Part shown: in pieces, positions 28,614-38,307 of the stretch
How the letters are laid out: the number at the start of each line of letters is the position of its first letter
Numbering within the stretch: the first letter of the stretch is position 1
DNA from: Gammaproteobacteria bacterium 53_120_T64
GTDB taxonomy: Bacteria; Pseudomonadota; Gammaproteobacteria; Pseudomonadales; Porticoccaceae
Reading direction: 5' to 3'
Length of the DNA stretch: 64,000 bases
NCBI GenBank assembly: GCA_002162815.1
Contig: MAAT01000021.1
Span: 62,001 to 126,000, forward strand
Position numbers and translations under genes: made by a program
The notes under the pieces: generated by a model
Databases searched by the model: none
The model's input: only the letters and a program-made list of their open reading frames with translations
Told to the model about the DNA's origin: nothing

Positions 28614-28628
28614 GGCGATGACACTTAA
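28569..28628 (+). CDS. putative short ORF with Phe-Lys repeats
   Basis: Within the repeats, ATG 28569 preceded by AAGGAAGG opens [19 protein letters not shown] (19 aa), whose TAA at 28626-28628 overlaps the GAPDH start by 11 bases. An earlier ATG at 28554 would give 24 aa and a TTG at 28524 would give 34 aa. No family is recognised. It may be an incidental frame or a coupling ORF that hands ribosomes to the next gene. Confidence 0.3.
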   Translation: MFKAFIFKALIFKDQGDDT

Positions 28629-29652
28629 AGTTGGCATTAATGGCTTTGGCCGCATGGGCCGCCTTGCATTGCGGGCAGCCTGGGATTGGCCGGAACTGGA
28701 ATTCGTGCATATTAACGAGCCGGCGGGCGACATTACTAGCGCTGCCCACCTGCTGAAATACGATTCGATTCATCGTACCTGGCACCACGATGTCGGCGTC
28801 GATGACGACAAACTACTGATTGATGGCACTGCCATTACCTACTCACAAAATAGAGATTTAGCCGCCTCCCGCTGGGCCGAACGCGACATTGACCTACTCA
28901 TTGAATGTTCTGGTAAGTTCAAATCAAAGCAGGCACTGAGCCCACTGCTAAGTCCCCTCGATCAAGACAAAGGCATTAAAAAAATTATCGTTTCCGCACC
29001 CATTAAAGACGGTACCCTGAATATTGTCATGGGCGTCAATGAGCACCTCTACCAAGCGGAACAGCACCATATTGTCACGGCGGCATCTTGCACCACCAAC
29101 TGTCTGGCACCCGTGATCGATGTCCTACAAAAAACCCTCGGTATTAAGCACGGTAGTATTACCACCATTCACGACATTACCAACACCCAGAGCATTCTCG
29201 ACGAATACCACAGCGATTTGCGCCGCGCTCGCGCCAGCAGCCTGTCCTTAATTCCCACCACGACCGGGTCGGCCAGCGCCATTGCCGAGATCTTTCCCGA
29301 ATTAAAAGGCCGCCTCAATGGCATCGCGGTGCGCGTACCACTGGCCAACGCTTCCTTAACTGACTGTGTCTTTGAAGTGGAAACACCAACCAGCGCAGAA
29401 TTCGTTAACCGGGCCTTGCAGGAAGCCGCAAACGGTAGGCTAAAAGGTATTCTTGGCTACGAAGAGACACCACTGGTCTCTGTCGATTACACCGACGATA
29501 TCCGCTCCAGTATTATCGACGCCCCTTCAACCATGGTGATCAATCAAACCCAGGTGAAAATTCTAGCCTGGTACGACAATGAAATTGGCTACGTCAATCG
29601 TATGATGGAGCTGGCACTCAAGGTCGGCCGCTCCATTACAGCCGCCAGTTAA
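28618..29652 (+). CDS. ArsJ-associated glyceraldehyde-3-phosphate dehydrogenase
   Basis: GAPDH homologue of 344 aa. In arsJ operons such enzymes form 1-arseno-3-phosphoglycerate from glyceraldehyde-3-phosphate and arsenate, giving the substrate of ArsJ. The NAD-binding [10 protein letters not shown] and the catalytic Cys158 in [10 protein letters not shown] are intact. Placement directly before arsJ and after arsR distinguishes it from the housekeeping gapA. The AAGG of the last tandem repeat is its ribosome-binding site. Confidence 0.92.
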   Translation: MTLKVGINGFGRMGRLALRAAWDWPELEFVHINEPAGDITSAAHLLKYDSIHRTWHHDVGVDDDKLLIDGTAITYSQNRDLAASRWAERDIDLLIECSGKFKSKQALSPLLSPLDQDKGIKKIIVSAPIKDGTLNIVMGVNEHLYQAEQHHIVTAASCTTNCLAPVIDVLQKTLGIKHGSITTIHDITNTQSILDEYHSDLRRARASSLSLIPTTTGSASAIAEIFPELKGRLNGIAVRVPLANASLTDCVFEVETPTSAEFVNRALQEAANGRLKGILGYEETPLVSVDYTDDIRSSIIDAPSTMVINQTQVKILAWYDNEIGYVNRMMELALKVGRSITAAS

Positions 29653-29661
29653 GGGCCGATA

Positions 29662-30918
29662 TTGGATTCGCTCAACACCGGCCCCGCTCTGCGCCAATAC
29701 AGGATGGTCACCCTCAGTTACTGGGGTTTTACTCTCACCGACGGTGCGCTGCGCATGTTGGTGGTACTGTATTTTCACCAGCTCGGTTACAGCCCTATTG
29801 CCGTCGCCGCCCTATTTATATTCTATGAATTCTTCGGCATGGTGACGAATTTATTCGGCGGTTGGCTGGCTGCCCACAGTGGCCTCACGACCACCTTACA
29901 TATTGGCCTAAGCCTACAGTTGATGGCTCTGGGGATGTTATTGGTCGACCCCGCCTGGCTCTCGCTGATTTATGTTATGGCCGCCCAAGCTTTATCGGGC
30001 ATTGCCAAAGATCTGAATAAAATGAGTGCCAAAAGCAGTATTAAACTACTGCTCCCCGCAGCGGCTCAGGGCAAACTCTACCGCTGGGTGGCGTTGCTCA
30101 CAGGATCAAAAAACACCCTCAAAGGCCTGGGCTTTTTTATCGGCGCGCTGCTGCTCTCCAGCGTCGGCTTTCGTGGCGCCATTCTGGTTTTATTCCTCGG
30201 GCTGATGTTGCTGTGTATTGCCAGCTTCCTACTCCTCGAGCGCGACATCGGTAAAGCCCAATACCCCGTAAAGTTTCGCCAGTTGTTCTCAAAAAGCCCC
30301 ACCATCAACCGTTTATCAGCGGCGCGCTTTTTCCTGTTTGGCTCCAGAGACCTTTGGTTTGTCGTCGCCCTGCCTGTCTACCTGCAAAGCGAACTGGGCT
30401 GGGATTACAGCGCCGTTGGCGCTCTGATGGCACTGTGGATTATCGGCTACGGCGGCGTGCAAGTCATCGCACCAAAGCTAACCCAAGGGCGTCGACAGAG
30501 TAGCCCCTGTGGCAAAACGGCTCTGCATTGGATATTAGCCCTGAGCTTGGTTCCAGCAATAATAGCCTGTGCCTTGCACTACCGCCTAGCCGATGCGGCG
30601 AGCATTTTAATCATTGGTCTGGCCGTTTACGGAATACTGTTCGCCATTAACTCATCCCTACACTCCTACCTGATTGTCGCTTATGCTCAGCGCAATGGCG
30701 TCTCTCTGGATCTCGGCTTTTACTACATGGCCAACGCCGCCGGGCGCTTGAGCGGCACCTTATTATCGGGTTTGCTTTACCAATGGCAGGGACTAGAAGC
30801 CTGTCTCTTTGCGGCATCGGCCTTTATCGCTCTGGGCTGCTTACTGTCCCTGAGCCTCGCCAATTATCAAGCACGAAGTCAGGCACTAAAAACAACATCG
30901 CCTCAAATCCAGCCATAA
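29662..30918 (+). CDS. arsJ: organoarsenical efflux MFS permease ArsJ
   Basis: Twelve-helix MFS transporter (418 aa) that exports 1-arseno-3-phosphoglycerate, which then breaks down to arsenate outside the cell. The N-terminus RQYRMVTLSYWGFTLTDGALRMLVVL matches known ArsJ proteins, which needs the TTG start at 29662; AAGGG lies six bases before it. It follows the GAPDH stop by nine bases, completing arsR-GAPDH-arsJ. No arsC or arsB is seen in this operon. Confidence 0.92.
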   Translation: MDSLNTGPALRQYRMVTLSYWGFTLTDGALRMLVVLYFHQLGYSPIAVAALFIFYEFFGMVTNLFGGWLAAHSGLTTTLHIGLSLQLMALGMLLVDPAWLSLIYVMAAQALSGIAKDLNKMSAKSSIKLLLPAAAQGKLYRWVALLTGSKNTLKGLGFFIGALLLSSVGFRGAILVLFLGLMLLCIASFLLLERDIGKAQYPVKFRQLFSKSPTINRLSAARFFLFGSRDLWFVVALPVYLQSELGWDYSAVGALMALWIIGYGGVQVIAPKLTQGRRQSSPCGKTALHWILALSLVPAIIACALHYRLADAASILIIGLAVYGILFAINSSLHSYLIVAYAQRNGVSLDLGFYYMANAAGRLSGTLLSGLLYQWQGLEACLFAASAFIALGCLLSLSLANYQARSQALKTTSPQIQP

Positions 30919-31077
30919 GTTCTTATATAAGCCTGCATAGTGGCCCCTTACAGAAACAAGCCATCGTTCAAGGCCGCCCCCTGCCCCTCAAAAGCACACA
31001 CCAATGAGCAGCCTAAGCTTTTTTTCTCGCTGCTATAGCGCTAATCTATCAGTGGCAAGGAAGCGCTTTTTCATTTA

Positions 31078-32646
31078 ATGGCCAATAGTGAGTTAACCAT
31101 GAGCAGTAGCACCACCCCTTTATCCCCTGATTCTCGTATTAACGCCCTGCTCACGGGACAGCACTGGGGGTTCTCGGTGGGTGAGAGTATTACCTTGAGC
31201 TACAGTATTCCCCAAGGTAGTGCCCTGTGGGTCGCCAACTACGCCGGTAACGAACCCTCAAACTGGAGCGCCCTCGACGCCGCACAAACAAGTGCTTTTC
31301 AGCAGGCCTTAAACACCTGGGCCGAGGTCGCCGATATCAATTTCAGCCAAGTCACCGACGGCCACACCTATGGGGATATCCGCGTTGCCTTTAGCCAACT
31401 GGTTAGCGATGACCCCACTGCCGCCGGCTGGGCCTACATTCCAGGCGACCCCGAGGAATCGGGCGACATTTGGCTAGACCGCTCCTCCGGTGGCACCTAC
31501 CAAGCCGGCTCGTTCGGCTATGCCACCTTCCTCCATGAAATCGGCCATGCCTTAGGCCTCGGTCATCCCTTTGAAACCAAAACAGGTAACCCCAATCTGC
31601 TGACAGGCAGTGAAAACAGCAGTCGATACAGCGTGATGAGCAACCAGGACTACGAGGGCGCCGGTTTCACCTTTACCGCCACCGGGGCGAACTCTTATAG
31701 CTGGTACCCCGTACAAGCGACAGGCCCAATGTTGTACGACATCCTTGCCATCCAGTATCTCTACGGGGCCAATATGCGCACCCGTACCGGCGATGACACC
31801 TACACCTTTAGCAACAGCAGCGCTGAATTACAGGCCATTTGGGATGCCGGCGGCAACGATACCTTTGATTTATCGAACCAAAACCTGGCCCAGCGGGTTA
31901 ATCTCAATGCCGGTCAGTTTAGCGCCATCGGCATTAAGGAAACCTGGCAAGACAACCAAGGCATCGTCGTCTCGGCCGTCAGTGACAATATCGCCATCGC
32001 CTACGACGTCATTATCGAGAATGTGATTGGCGGTTCCGGTAACGATACATTGACCGGCAACCAGTATGGCAACCAACTCACCGGTGGCTCAGGTAGTGAT
32101 ATTTTAATCGGCGGCCAAGGCATCGATACGGCCATTTATACTGAAAACTTTAGCCACTATGCCCTCAGCACGAATCAGTCACTGCAAATAGTGGTCAACG
32201 ACCTGAGCAATGGCGACAGCGATAGCCTCAGCGAAATTGAATGGCTGCAATTTAAAGATCAAACCATTAGCGCCGCCGCGTTAAATGGCAATGTGCCACA
32301 AAACCCCGACGAGGTAATATTGGACCCCAGCGAGGGCAGTGAAAACCATATTAACTATTTTTTATTATCGCTACCCACGGCCCTCGGCCACGAGGCCTCC
32401 GTTGAATATAGAACCCTCGATGGCAGTGCCCTCGCCGGATTGGATTACAAGGCCACCAGTGGTCTTGCCGTCATCGCTGCAGGCCAAACCAGTACCGTGA
32501 TCGGTGTCGAAATTATTGCCGACACGATTGTCGAAGACGATGAAACCTTCTTTCTCGAAGTCAGCAACCCCAGCGGCGCGAATTTCCCCGAGGGCGAGAT
32601 TATTCTCACGGCCATGCGTACCATTGTGAATGACGATTTTGTTTAG
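31078..32646 (+). CDS. serralysin-type M10 metalloprotease with RTX and Calx-beta domains
   Basis: 522-aa secreted protease. The zinc site HEIGHALGLGH is at 153-163 (catalytic Glu154) and the Met-turn SVMS at 185-188. Glycine/aspartate-rich RTX calcium repeats lie at about 317-347 (GGSGNDTLTG, GGSGSDILIGG). A Calx-beta domain fills about 410-522, unusual for a serralysin. No signal peptide is seen, as expected for type I secretion, but no export ABC genes lie nearby. ATG 31078 is used; ATG 31099 follows GTGAG and is an alternative. Confidence 0.85.
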   Translation: MANSELTMSSSTTPLSPDSRINALLTGQHWGFSVGESITLSYSIPQGSALWVANYAGNEPSNWSALDAAQTSAFQQALNTWAEVADINFSQVTDGHTYGDIRVAFSQLVSDDPTAAGWAYIPGDPEESGDIWLDRSSGGTYQAGSFGYATFLHEIGHALGLGHPFETKTGNPNLLTGSENSSRYSVMSNQDYEGAGFTFTATGANSYSWYPVQATGPMLYDILAIQYLYGANMRTRTGDDTYTFSNSSAELQAIWDAGGNDTFDLSNQNLAQRVNLNAGQFSAIGIKETWQDNQGIVVSAVSDNIAIAYDVIIENVIGGSGNDTLTGNQYGNQLTGGSGSDILIGGQGIDTAIYTENFSHYALSTNQSLQIVVNDLSNGDSDSLSEIEWLQFKDQTISAAALNGNVPQNPDEVILDPSEGSENHINYFLLSLPTALGHEASVEYRTLDGSALAGLDYKATSGLAVIAAGQTSTVIGVEIIADTIVEDDETFFLEVSNPSGANFPEGEIILTAMRTIVNDDFV

Positions 32647-32738
32647 CTCTATGAGCTAGGCTTTATCTATCCAAGGGCTTGCTAACGCAATGTTCTCTAC
32701 CAGGCTGCCCCTTTAACTAGGCTGCATTTGTTAAGGTC

Positions 32739-33506
32739 TTATTCAACCAGCCCCTTTAATAACACACCGGCGCCATAGGCCAGTACTGCAGCAACGCCAC
32801 CAATGGCGGCGGTTTCAACCGCTCCCAGTAAGCGAGACTGATTGACGAAGCGTGCCTTCACGGCCCCGACCCATAAAAAGGCCGCCGCTGTCAGCGCAGA
32901 ACTCCAGAAAAAAGTTGCCGTCAACGCACCGGGGCGTATCCAATTAAGTAGATAGGGCAACAAAGGGATTATCCCCACCAACGAAAAGGCCACGAAAGTG
33001 GCAAAGCCCGCTTTACCCGGGTCGTGGTCTTGCAGGCTCATGCCGTGCTCTTCCTGCAGCATGGTATCGATCCAGCGTTCATGGTCGGCGGTGATGACCT
33101 CGACAACCTGGTCGAGCAGTTCGCCCTCAAAGCCCTTTAGGGCATAAATTTGCCGAACTTCCTCGCGCTCACCCTCCGGCCATTTCTGAATTTCATCGCG
33201 TTCGCGTCTGCGGGTTTGTGCACGAAACTGATTTTCAGCCCGCGTGCCCAAATAATTACTAATCGCCATGCTAAAACCATCGGCCAGTAAATTGGCAAAG
33301 CCCAAAATGATAATCACTCCGGCCGACATACCGGCACCGGCAACGCCCGCTACCACCGCAAAGGTGGTTACCGCGCCATCGACGGCGCCGTAGACAAAAT
33401 CTTTGAGGTAAAGGGAACTGGGGCCATGCTGCAGGCGTTTAGCAATTCTCTCAGGGGTGTGAATAGCCTGATAGGTGGCTTTATCTTCGTGTTTAATCTG
33501 ACCCAT
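32739..33506 (-). CDS. VIT1/CCC1-family metal transporter
   Basis: 255-aa membrane protein of the vacuolar-iron-transporter family, which moves Fe(II) or Mn(II). The N-terminal helix region [26 protein letters not shown] matches the family signature, and [15 protein letters not shown] follows. A cytoplasmic loop rich in Glu and Arg sits between helices 2 and 3, then three C-terminal helices. ATG 33506 is taken; the extended frame to 33674 adds non-family residues. It is divergent from the monooxygenase across 280 bp that hold no other visible gene. Confidence 0.85.
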   Translation of the reverse strand: MGQIKHEDKATYQAIHTPERIAKRLQHGPSSLYLKDFVYGAVDGAVTTFAVVAGVAGAGMSAGVIIILGFANLLADGFSMAISNYLGTRAENQFRAQTRRRERDEIQKWPEGEREEVRQIYALKGFEGELLDQVVEVITADHERWIDTMLQEEHGMSLQDHDPGKAGFATFVAFSLVGIIPLLPYLLNWIRPGALTATFFWSSALTAAAFLWVGAVKARFVNQSRLLGAVETAAIGGVAAVLAYGAGVLLKGLVE

Positions 33507-33786
33507 AATAAAATGCCTGACTCCCCTTCCATTCGACAAAAAATACAGCGTCAGCCTTTTTTCCCTCAAACATGCGACACACACTATCAAGCGCGCTAAT
33601 AACTGGGCCGGAAAACACTCGCCACCAGCCAGAATTGAAGGCCTGCAATATCTTACCCCAAAGACAGAACTCATACGGGCGAATCAGCCAGACCCAGAGA
33701 TTATTGACTTTAAGCACTCAGGGGTGCGAACCTAAGTGCATAAACCACAAATAATAATCGCTAACTCATTTCAAGGTATTCCCTCT

Positions 33787-35406
33787 ATGCCCACGCAAAA
33801 CAATTACGACGCCATCATTATTGGTGCCGGTGTATCCGGCCTCTATCAACTGCATCGCCTGCGCGAAGCCGGGTTTTCCGTACGCCTCTACGAGGCCGCC
33901 GCAGGTGTCGGTGGCACCTGGTACTGGAATCGCTACCCGGGCTGTCGCTTTGACTCGGAAAGTTATACCTATGCCTATTCTTTTTCAGAGGAGTTACTCG
34001 AGGAGTGGGACTGGAGTGAGCACTTTGCCGGCCAGCCCGAAACCCTCGCCTACCTCAATCATGTCGCCGATAAATTCGCATTGCGCGAAGACATTCAATT
34101 CAACACCCGCATTAGCGCCACCGTCTACGACGAGGACAACAGTAGCTGGACAGTAGAGAGTGAAAATGGCGAGCGCGCCAGCAGTCAGTTTTTAATTATG
34201 GCCACCGGCGTACTCTCCGCGATACAGTTTCCCGACATCCCCGGCATCGACGATTTTAAGGGCGAGCACTTTCACACCGCGCGCTGGCCCCACGACCCCA
34301 ATAATCTGGGTGGCGACAAGTCCGTCTACACCGGCAAGCGTGTCGCGGTAATTGGCGCCGGTGCCAGCGCCGTCCAGGTCATCCCCCACATAGCCGCCGA
34401 CGCAGCAGATTTAGTGGTATTTCAGCGCACCGCCAACTGGGCCTCGCCGCTGTTTAACAGCGCCATTAGCGCCGCCGAGCAACCGGCGCTAAAGGCCTCC
34501 TACCCGGAGATTTTCAAGGCCTGCGATGCCACAGCCGGCGCCTTTGTCCACCAGTTTGACCCCCGATCCATCTACGATGTCAGCGCCGACGAGCGCAACG
34601 CACTGTTTGAAAAGCTCTATAAAGAGAGGGGTTTCGCCATTTGGCTGTCGAACTTCCCCGAAATCATGACCGACATGAAAGCCAACAAACTGCTGTCCGA
34701 CTTTATGGCCGCAAAGATTCGCCAGCGCGTCGACGACCCCGCCATTGCCGACAAACTGGTGCCCAGCGCCCACGGCTTTGGTCAGCGCCGCGTGCCCATG
34801 GAAACCCAATATTACGAATCCTACAACCGCGCCAATGTGCACTTAGTCGACCTCAACGAAACACCCATCGAGGCCATTACCGTGGCAGGTGTCAAAACCA
34901 GCGAGCAAGAATATGAGTTTGATGTGATTATTTACGCCACCGGCTTCGATGCCGGTACCGGGGCCATCTCGCGTATCGACGTGCGCGGCACGGGTGGCCA
35001 AAGCATTAAGGAAAAATGGTCGCAGGAGTTGCGTACCTATATGGGCATGCAGGTCGAGGGTTTCCCCAATATGTTCCTCCATATTGGCCCCCACGCCCCT
35101 TTCTGCAATATTCCCCGCTGTGCCCAGGTCAGTGTCGACTGGGTCAGTGACTTGATCCTGTATATGCGCGAGCAAAAGTTAGCCAGCGTGGTGCCCACCG
35201 AGACCGCCGAAATTGGCTGGACCGAACACGCCGTCGAAGAGGCTAACAAGACCCTGTTAAGTAAAACCAACTCTTGGATAATGGGTGACAACGTCGCCGG
35301 CAAGCCCCGCGCCCTACTGCTGTACGCCGGCCCGACACCACTCTTTCGCAAGCGCATTAACGACTGCGCTACCAAGGGTTACGAGGGCTTTAACTTCGGC
35401 CAATAA
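33787..35406 (+). CDS. Baeyer-Villiger-type flavin monooxygenase
   Basis: FAD/NADPH monooxygenase of 539 aa, cyclohexanone/phenylacetone-monooxygenase type, inserting oxygen next to a ketone. The N-terminal FAD motif is IIIGAGVSG, and the BVMO fingerprint FKGEHFHTARWP is at about 158-169. The NADPH motif VIGAGASA follows, with VFQRTANW after it. The natural substrate cannot be told. ATG 33787 is preferred over GTG 33736. A terminator closes the gene, so it is probably a single-gene unit. Confidence 0.88.
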   Translation: MPTQNNYDAIIIGAGVSGLYQLHRLREAGFSVRLYEAAAGVGGTWYWNRYPGCRFDSESYTYAYSFSEELLEEWDWSEHFAGQPETLAYLNHVADKFALREDIQFNTRISATVYDEDNSSWTVESENGERASSQFLIMATGVLSAIQFPDIPGIDDFKGEHFHTARWPHDPNNLGGDKSVYTGKRVAVIGAGASAVQVIPHIAADAADLVVFQRTANWASPLFNSAISAAEQPALKASYPEIFKACDATAGAFVHQFDPRSIYDVSADERNALFEKLYKERGFAIWLSNFPEIMTDMKANKLLSDFMAAKIRQRVDDPAIADKLVPSAHGFGQRRVPMETQYYESYNRANVHLVDLNETPIEAITVAGVKTSEQEYEFDVIIYATGFDAGTGAISRIDVRGTGGQSIKEKWSQELRTYMGMQVEGFPNMFLHIGPHAPFCNIPRCAQVSVDWVSDLILYMREQKLASVVPTETAEIGWTEHAVEEANKTLLSKTNSWIMGDNVAGKPRALLLYAGPTPLFRKRINDCATKGYEGFNFGQ

Positions 35407-35421
35407 AGGGCAGAGCATCCT

Positions 35422-35459
35422 TAAAGGGCGTCAATAGACAGAACAATTGACGCCCTTTA
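35422..35459 (+). terminator. terminator after the monooxygenase gene
   Basis: TAAAGGGCGTCAAT and ATTGACGCCCTTTA (35422-35435 with 35446-35459) form a 14-bp stem with a 10-nt loop, 15 bases after the stop. The 3' side ends in TTTATT. Confidence 0.8.
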
Positions 35460-35590
35460 TTAAGCTTTTCCACAAGCTTAATTCGCAAACTATACCCCTC
35501 CGCCCTAAGCCCTCTTTATTCAGAGCACTCATTCAAATATCTAATTCAAGGCAAGTGATTTAAGCAGCCGCTCAACACCGCGCAATGCGG

Positions 35591-35968
35591 CTAATTAAGA
35601 TCCACGGCATATTTTTTTAGCAGTGCCATCGGTGCCAGATGCAGGGCCTTAATATGAGTTTTTTGTAAATGCACCCGAGGCGCGCTATCGCATTCCAGTG
35701 CCTCCAACCAACGCGCCGCACATAAACACCAGCTATCACCCGGTCTTAGGCCTTTAAAATCATACTCGGGCACCGGGCTCGACAGGTCGTTGCCGCGAGA
35801 TTTTGAAAACGCCAAAAACTCTTTAGAGACTTCAATACAAACGGTGTGTGAACCCAAATCATCACGACAGGTATTACAGCGGCCATCGCGAAAAAAACCG
35901 GTCACCGGGTCTTCGCCACAGAGACCTAACTTTTCGCCAAAAACATTCAGTGATTCTTCCATTTCCAT
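35591..35968 (-). CDS. DUF2237 family protein
   Basis: 125-aa soluble protein. Conserved family blocks seen are GFFRDGRCNT, DLGSHTVC, EFLAFSKSRGNDLS, GLRPGDSWCLCAARW and the final THIKALHLAPMALLKKYA. Function is unknown. Several Cys residues (in the RCNTCRDD and WCLCA segments) hint at metal or redox binding. GGAG lies about 10 bases before ATG 35968. Confidence 0.85.
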   Translation of the reverse strand: MEMEESLNVFGEKLGLCGEDPVTGFFRDGRCNTCRDDLGSHTVCIEVSKEFLAFSKSRGNDLSSPVPEYDFKGLRPGDSWCLCAARWLEALECDSAPRVHLQKTHIKALHLAPMALLKKYAVDLN

Positions 35969-36096
35969 AGCGCCTGCTCCGTTGCTAATTCACTTACTAT
36001 TGACGAGGTATCAACTATTATTGAATAACGAAATTCTTACTCAAACTCGCCTATCTTCTGTCGAGCACAAGGCCAACCCTACCAGCGAAGTTTGCC

Positions 36097-36438
36097 TCAC
36101 CGCAAGCGATCCTGCCACCGCCCCCCATGCTCCAGCGCACAAGCCTCCTCGGTATCGAAACGCACCTGCCGTGCAATATCTTTAAGAGGAATGCCCACGG
36201 CACGCAGTTTCTCGCCGATTAAACTGCGTAAAAAATCGTCTTGTTTGGCAAGTAAAGCGTCTGACAATTCACTCTGCGTCGCGAAGATACAATGCACCGA
36301 CAGTGAGCCCGGAAAGTGACTGTATTTAACCCGGTGCGTCAGCCATTGAAAGCCCGCCACTTCGTCGAGGGCAACCCCACAAACCTCTGTTAGCGCCCCG
36401 ACAATAAGCTTTTCATGTTTCTTATCGGTTTTTTTCAT
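36097..36438 (-). CDS. conserved hypothetical protein
   Basis: 113-aa protein beginning MKKTDKKHEKLIVGALTEVC. It resembles small gammaproteobacterial proteins of unknown role with the segment GFQWLTHRVKYSHFPGSL and a C-terminal VRFDTEEACALEHGGRW. No domain is recognised. ATG 36438 is chosen because family members start at this residue; a 15-codon extension to 36483 would overlap ytoQ. It lies right after ytoQ on the same strand. Confidence 0.6.
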   Translation of the reverse strand: MKKTDKKHEKLIVGALTEVCGVALDEVAGFQWLTHRVKYSHFPGSLSVHCIFATQSELSDALLAKQDDFLRSLIGEKLRAVGIPLKDIARQVRFDTEEACALEHGGRWQDRLR

Positions 36439-36463
36439 TGACTGTGACTTAGAAAAATACGTT

Positions 36464-36907
36464 TCACGCTGTGCCGACCACATATTTCAATATCTCGACC
36501 ACCTGCTCCGGTGTCGTCGCCCAGGCCATCGCCGCCCCATCGACCTCCTTGAGGGGATGAATTATCTCCTCGCCGTGGAGGGTAATATAGGGCGTACCCA
36601 GTGCCGCACAATAGCCCGCATCAAAGGCCGCATTCCACTGCTTATACTTGTCGCCGAAACGAATAATTGCCAGGTCACAGTTTTCCAGCAGGCTCTTGGT
36701 TCTTATGGCATTCACCTTGGCGGACTTGTGGTCGCGCCAAAAACCGCTCTCCTGCACACCCAGCATATCGCCGGCAGCATCACTGGCCTCGTGGTCGGTC
36801 ACCGCTGAAGTGAAGGTCAGTGCCAGCTTGTGGGACTCGCAACCCGCTTTTAATTGTTGCCGCCAGTCGCTGTGTATTTCGCCTGAGAGATAGATATTCC
36901 AGATCAT
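36464..36907 (-). CDS. ytoQ: YtoQ family protein
   Basis: 147 aa, same length as Bacillus YtoQ (148). Shared blocks are NIYLSGEIHSDWR, GDKYKQWNAAFDAGYCAALGTPYITL and IIHPLKEVD. The fold resembles nucleoside 2-deoxyribosyltransferases, but no substrate is known. It is followed by the small hypothetical gene 25 bases on. Confidence 0.85.
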   Translation of the reverse strand: MIWNIYLSGEIHSDWRQQLKAGCESHKLALTFTSAVTDHEASDAAGDMLGVQESGFWRDHKSAKVNAIRTKSLLENCDLAIIRFGDKYKQWNAAFDAGYCAALGTPYITLHGEEIIHPLKEVDGAAMAWATTPEQVVEILKYVVGTA

Positions 36908-37041
36908 GTATTTTCCTATACTGACTGATAAAAAATTGTTTTCTAGCCATTTTCAATGGCCCATTTCCGAGTAATCTTCAGATTAAAAAGAAATCGCGCT
37001 TTAAGTATTAAAAAAATAAACAGTTTTCGCACTTAGCCTGC

Positions 37042-38307
37042 TTAGGGCAAGCGGCTATTAATTTCCAAGTCCAGCGGTTGAGCTATTTGCTCGACACTAA
37101 GCGGCCCCAAACGCCCCTCTAAATCACCACTGCTCGATTGTCGATTACCCGACATGGCGATACGCGCCACAACTTCAATCTGCTCGATAGCACTGGGTAA
37201 GCGCTCGGGCGATAGGGCCATGGTGTCATCAAATTGTAGGCTCAGAGGCAGATCGGCGACGCGCACACGTTGTGCAACCAGTGGCATCGGCCTGCCCTGC
37301 CATTCCCGTAAATAGATAAATACGGTGGCATCCGCCGGGGCTGCCAGGGGTGCGGGCAATGAAATATTGAGGTTCATCGACCAAGTGCTCGCGATTTCAC
37401 CCGACAAGGCTTTGGCTCGGCTAATACCGGAGCGCAGTGCCGCTGCACTTTTCGACATCGGCGCGGTGTTTTGTAGGGCCGCCTGCCAATAGGTGCTGGC
37501 GCCGCGATAGTCTTGCTGGGCGAAGGCGGCAATGCCCAATAGGCCCAGAGCGCTGGCGTTATTCGGCTCGGCTGCGAGGGCTTTACTAGCATGATTCTGC
37601 ATTGCCTCGGAGGGAGTATTGCCGGCCAGAGAAAATAACAGCTGGGCCAGTTCGGCGTGAATACTACCATCATCCGGCGCGACGACTAACGCGCTTTGAT
37701 AGGCGGCGGCCGCCGCCTTCAAGTCATTGCGCTCCTGCTCGAGCCGAGCCAACAGCACCCAGTAATAGAGATTATCGGGGCTTTTATGAGTGCCTACTTT
37801 TAAGGCGGCGTGCAATTTCTCGGCGATGGCGCTATCTGCCTGTTGCCCGGCCGCTTGCTGACTTTGGCTTTGTTGCAGCAAATCGGCAATGGCCATATCG
37901 CTAGCGGCACCAAGCTGCTGGTAGAGAAACAAGGAAACCGGCAGTAATAACAATGCCGCAACGACCAGTAAGCCCTGTCCACCTTGAGCCGCTGTGCCCG
38001 CTACAACGGTAGAACGCTTATTCTCGTTGGGTTTTACATCCTCTAATAGCCGCCTTTGGGCATCGGCCAGTAATTCGCTGTATTCAGCCTCAACCAATTC
38101 ACCGGCATCGCGCTGGACCTCAAGATAACGTTGTTGCTCTCGAAATAAACTAACATTCAGTGCTTGCTGTTGGTCATCACAGCCTGTTGCCAGCGCAACA
38201 CTCCCAGCATGCTGGTCACGACGACGCTTAACGGAGGGAATAAAACCATAGAGCAAAAAACTCAAGGCCATCACGAGGAAGGCACTTACCACTAACCAAA
38301 AACTCAC
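37042..38307 (-). CDS. ccmI: cytochrome c maturation protein CcmI
   Basis: 421-aa apocytochrome c chaperone. It has two membrane helices near the N-terminus (about 3-20 and 108-128) around a cytoplasmic loop, then a periplasmic TPR domain (VLLARLEQERNDLKAAAAAYQSAL, LAAEPNNASALGLLGIAAFAQQDYRGA) and a C-terminal beta domain. It hands apocytochrome to CcmF/H. It is last in the operon and overlaps ccmH by ATGA. Confidence 0.9.
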   Translation of the reverse strand: MSFWLVVSAFLVMALSFLLYGFIPSVKRRRDQHAGSVALATGCDDQQQALNVSLFREQQRYLEVQRDAGELVEAEYSELLADAQRRLLEDVKPNENKRSTVVAGTAAQGGQGLLVVAALLLLPVSLFLYQQLGAASDMAIADLLQQSQSQQAAGQQADSAIAEKLHAALKVGTHKSPDNLYYWVLLARLEQERNDLKAAAAAYQSALVVAPDDGSIHAELAQLLFSLAGNTPSEAMQNHASKALAAEPNNASALGLLGIAAFAQQDYRGASTYWQAALQNTAPMSKSAAALRSGISRAKALSGEIASTWSMNLNISLPAPLAAPADATVFIYLREWQGRPMPLVAQRVRVADLPLSLQFDDTMALSPERLPSAIEQIEVVARIAMSGNRQSSSGDLEGRLGPLSVEQIAQPLDLEINSRLP

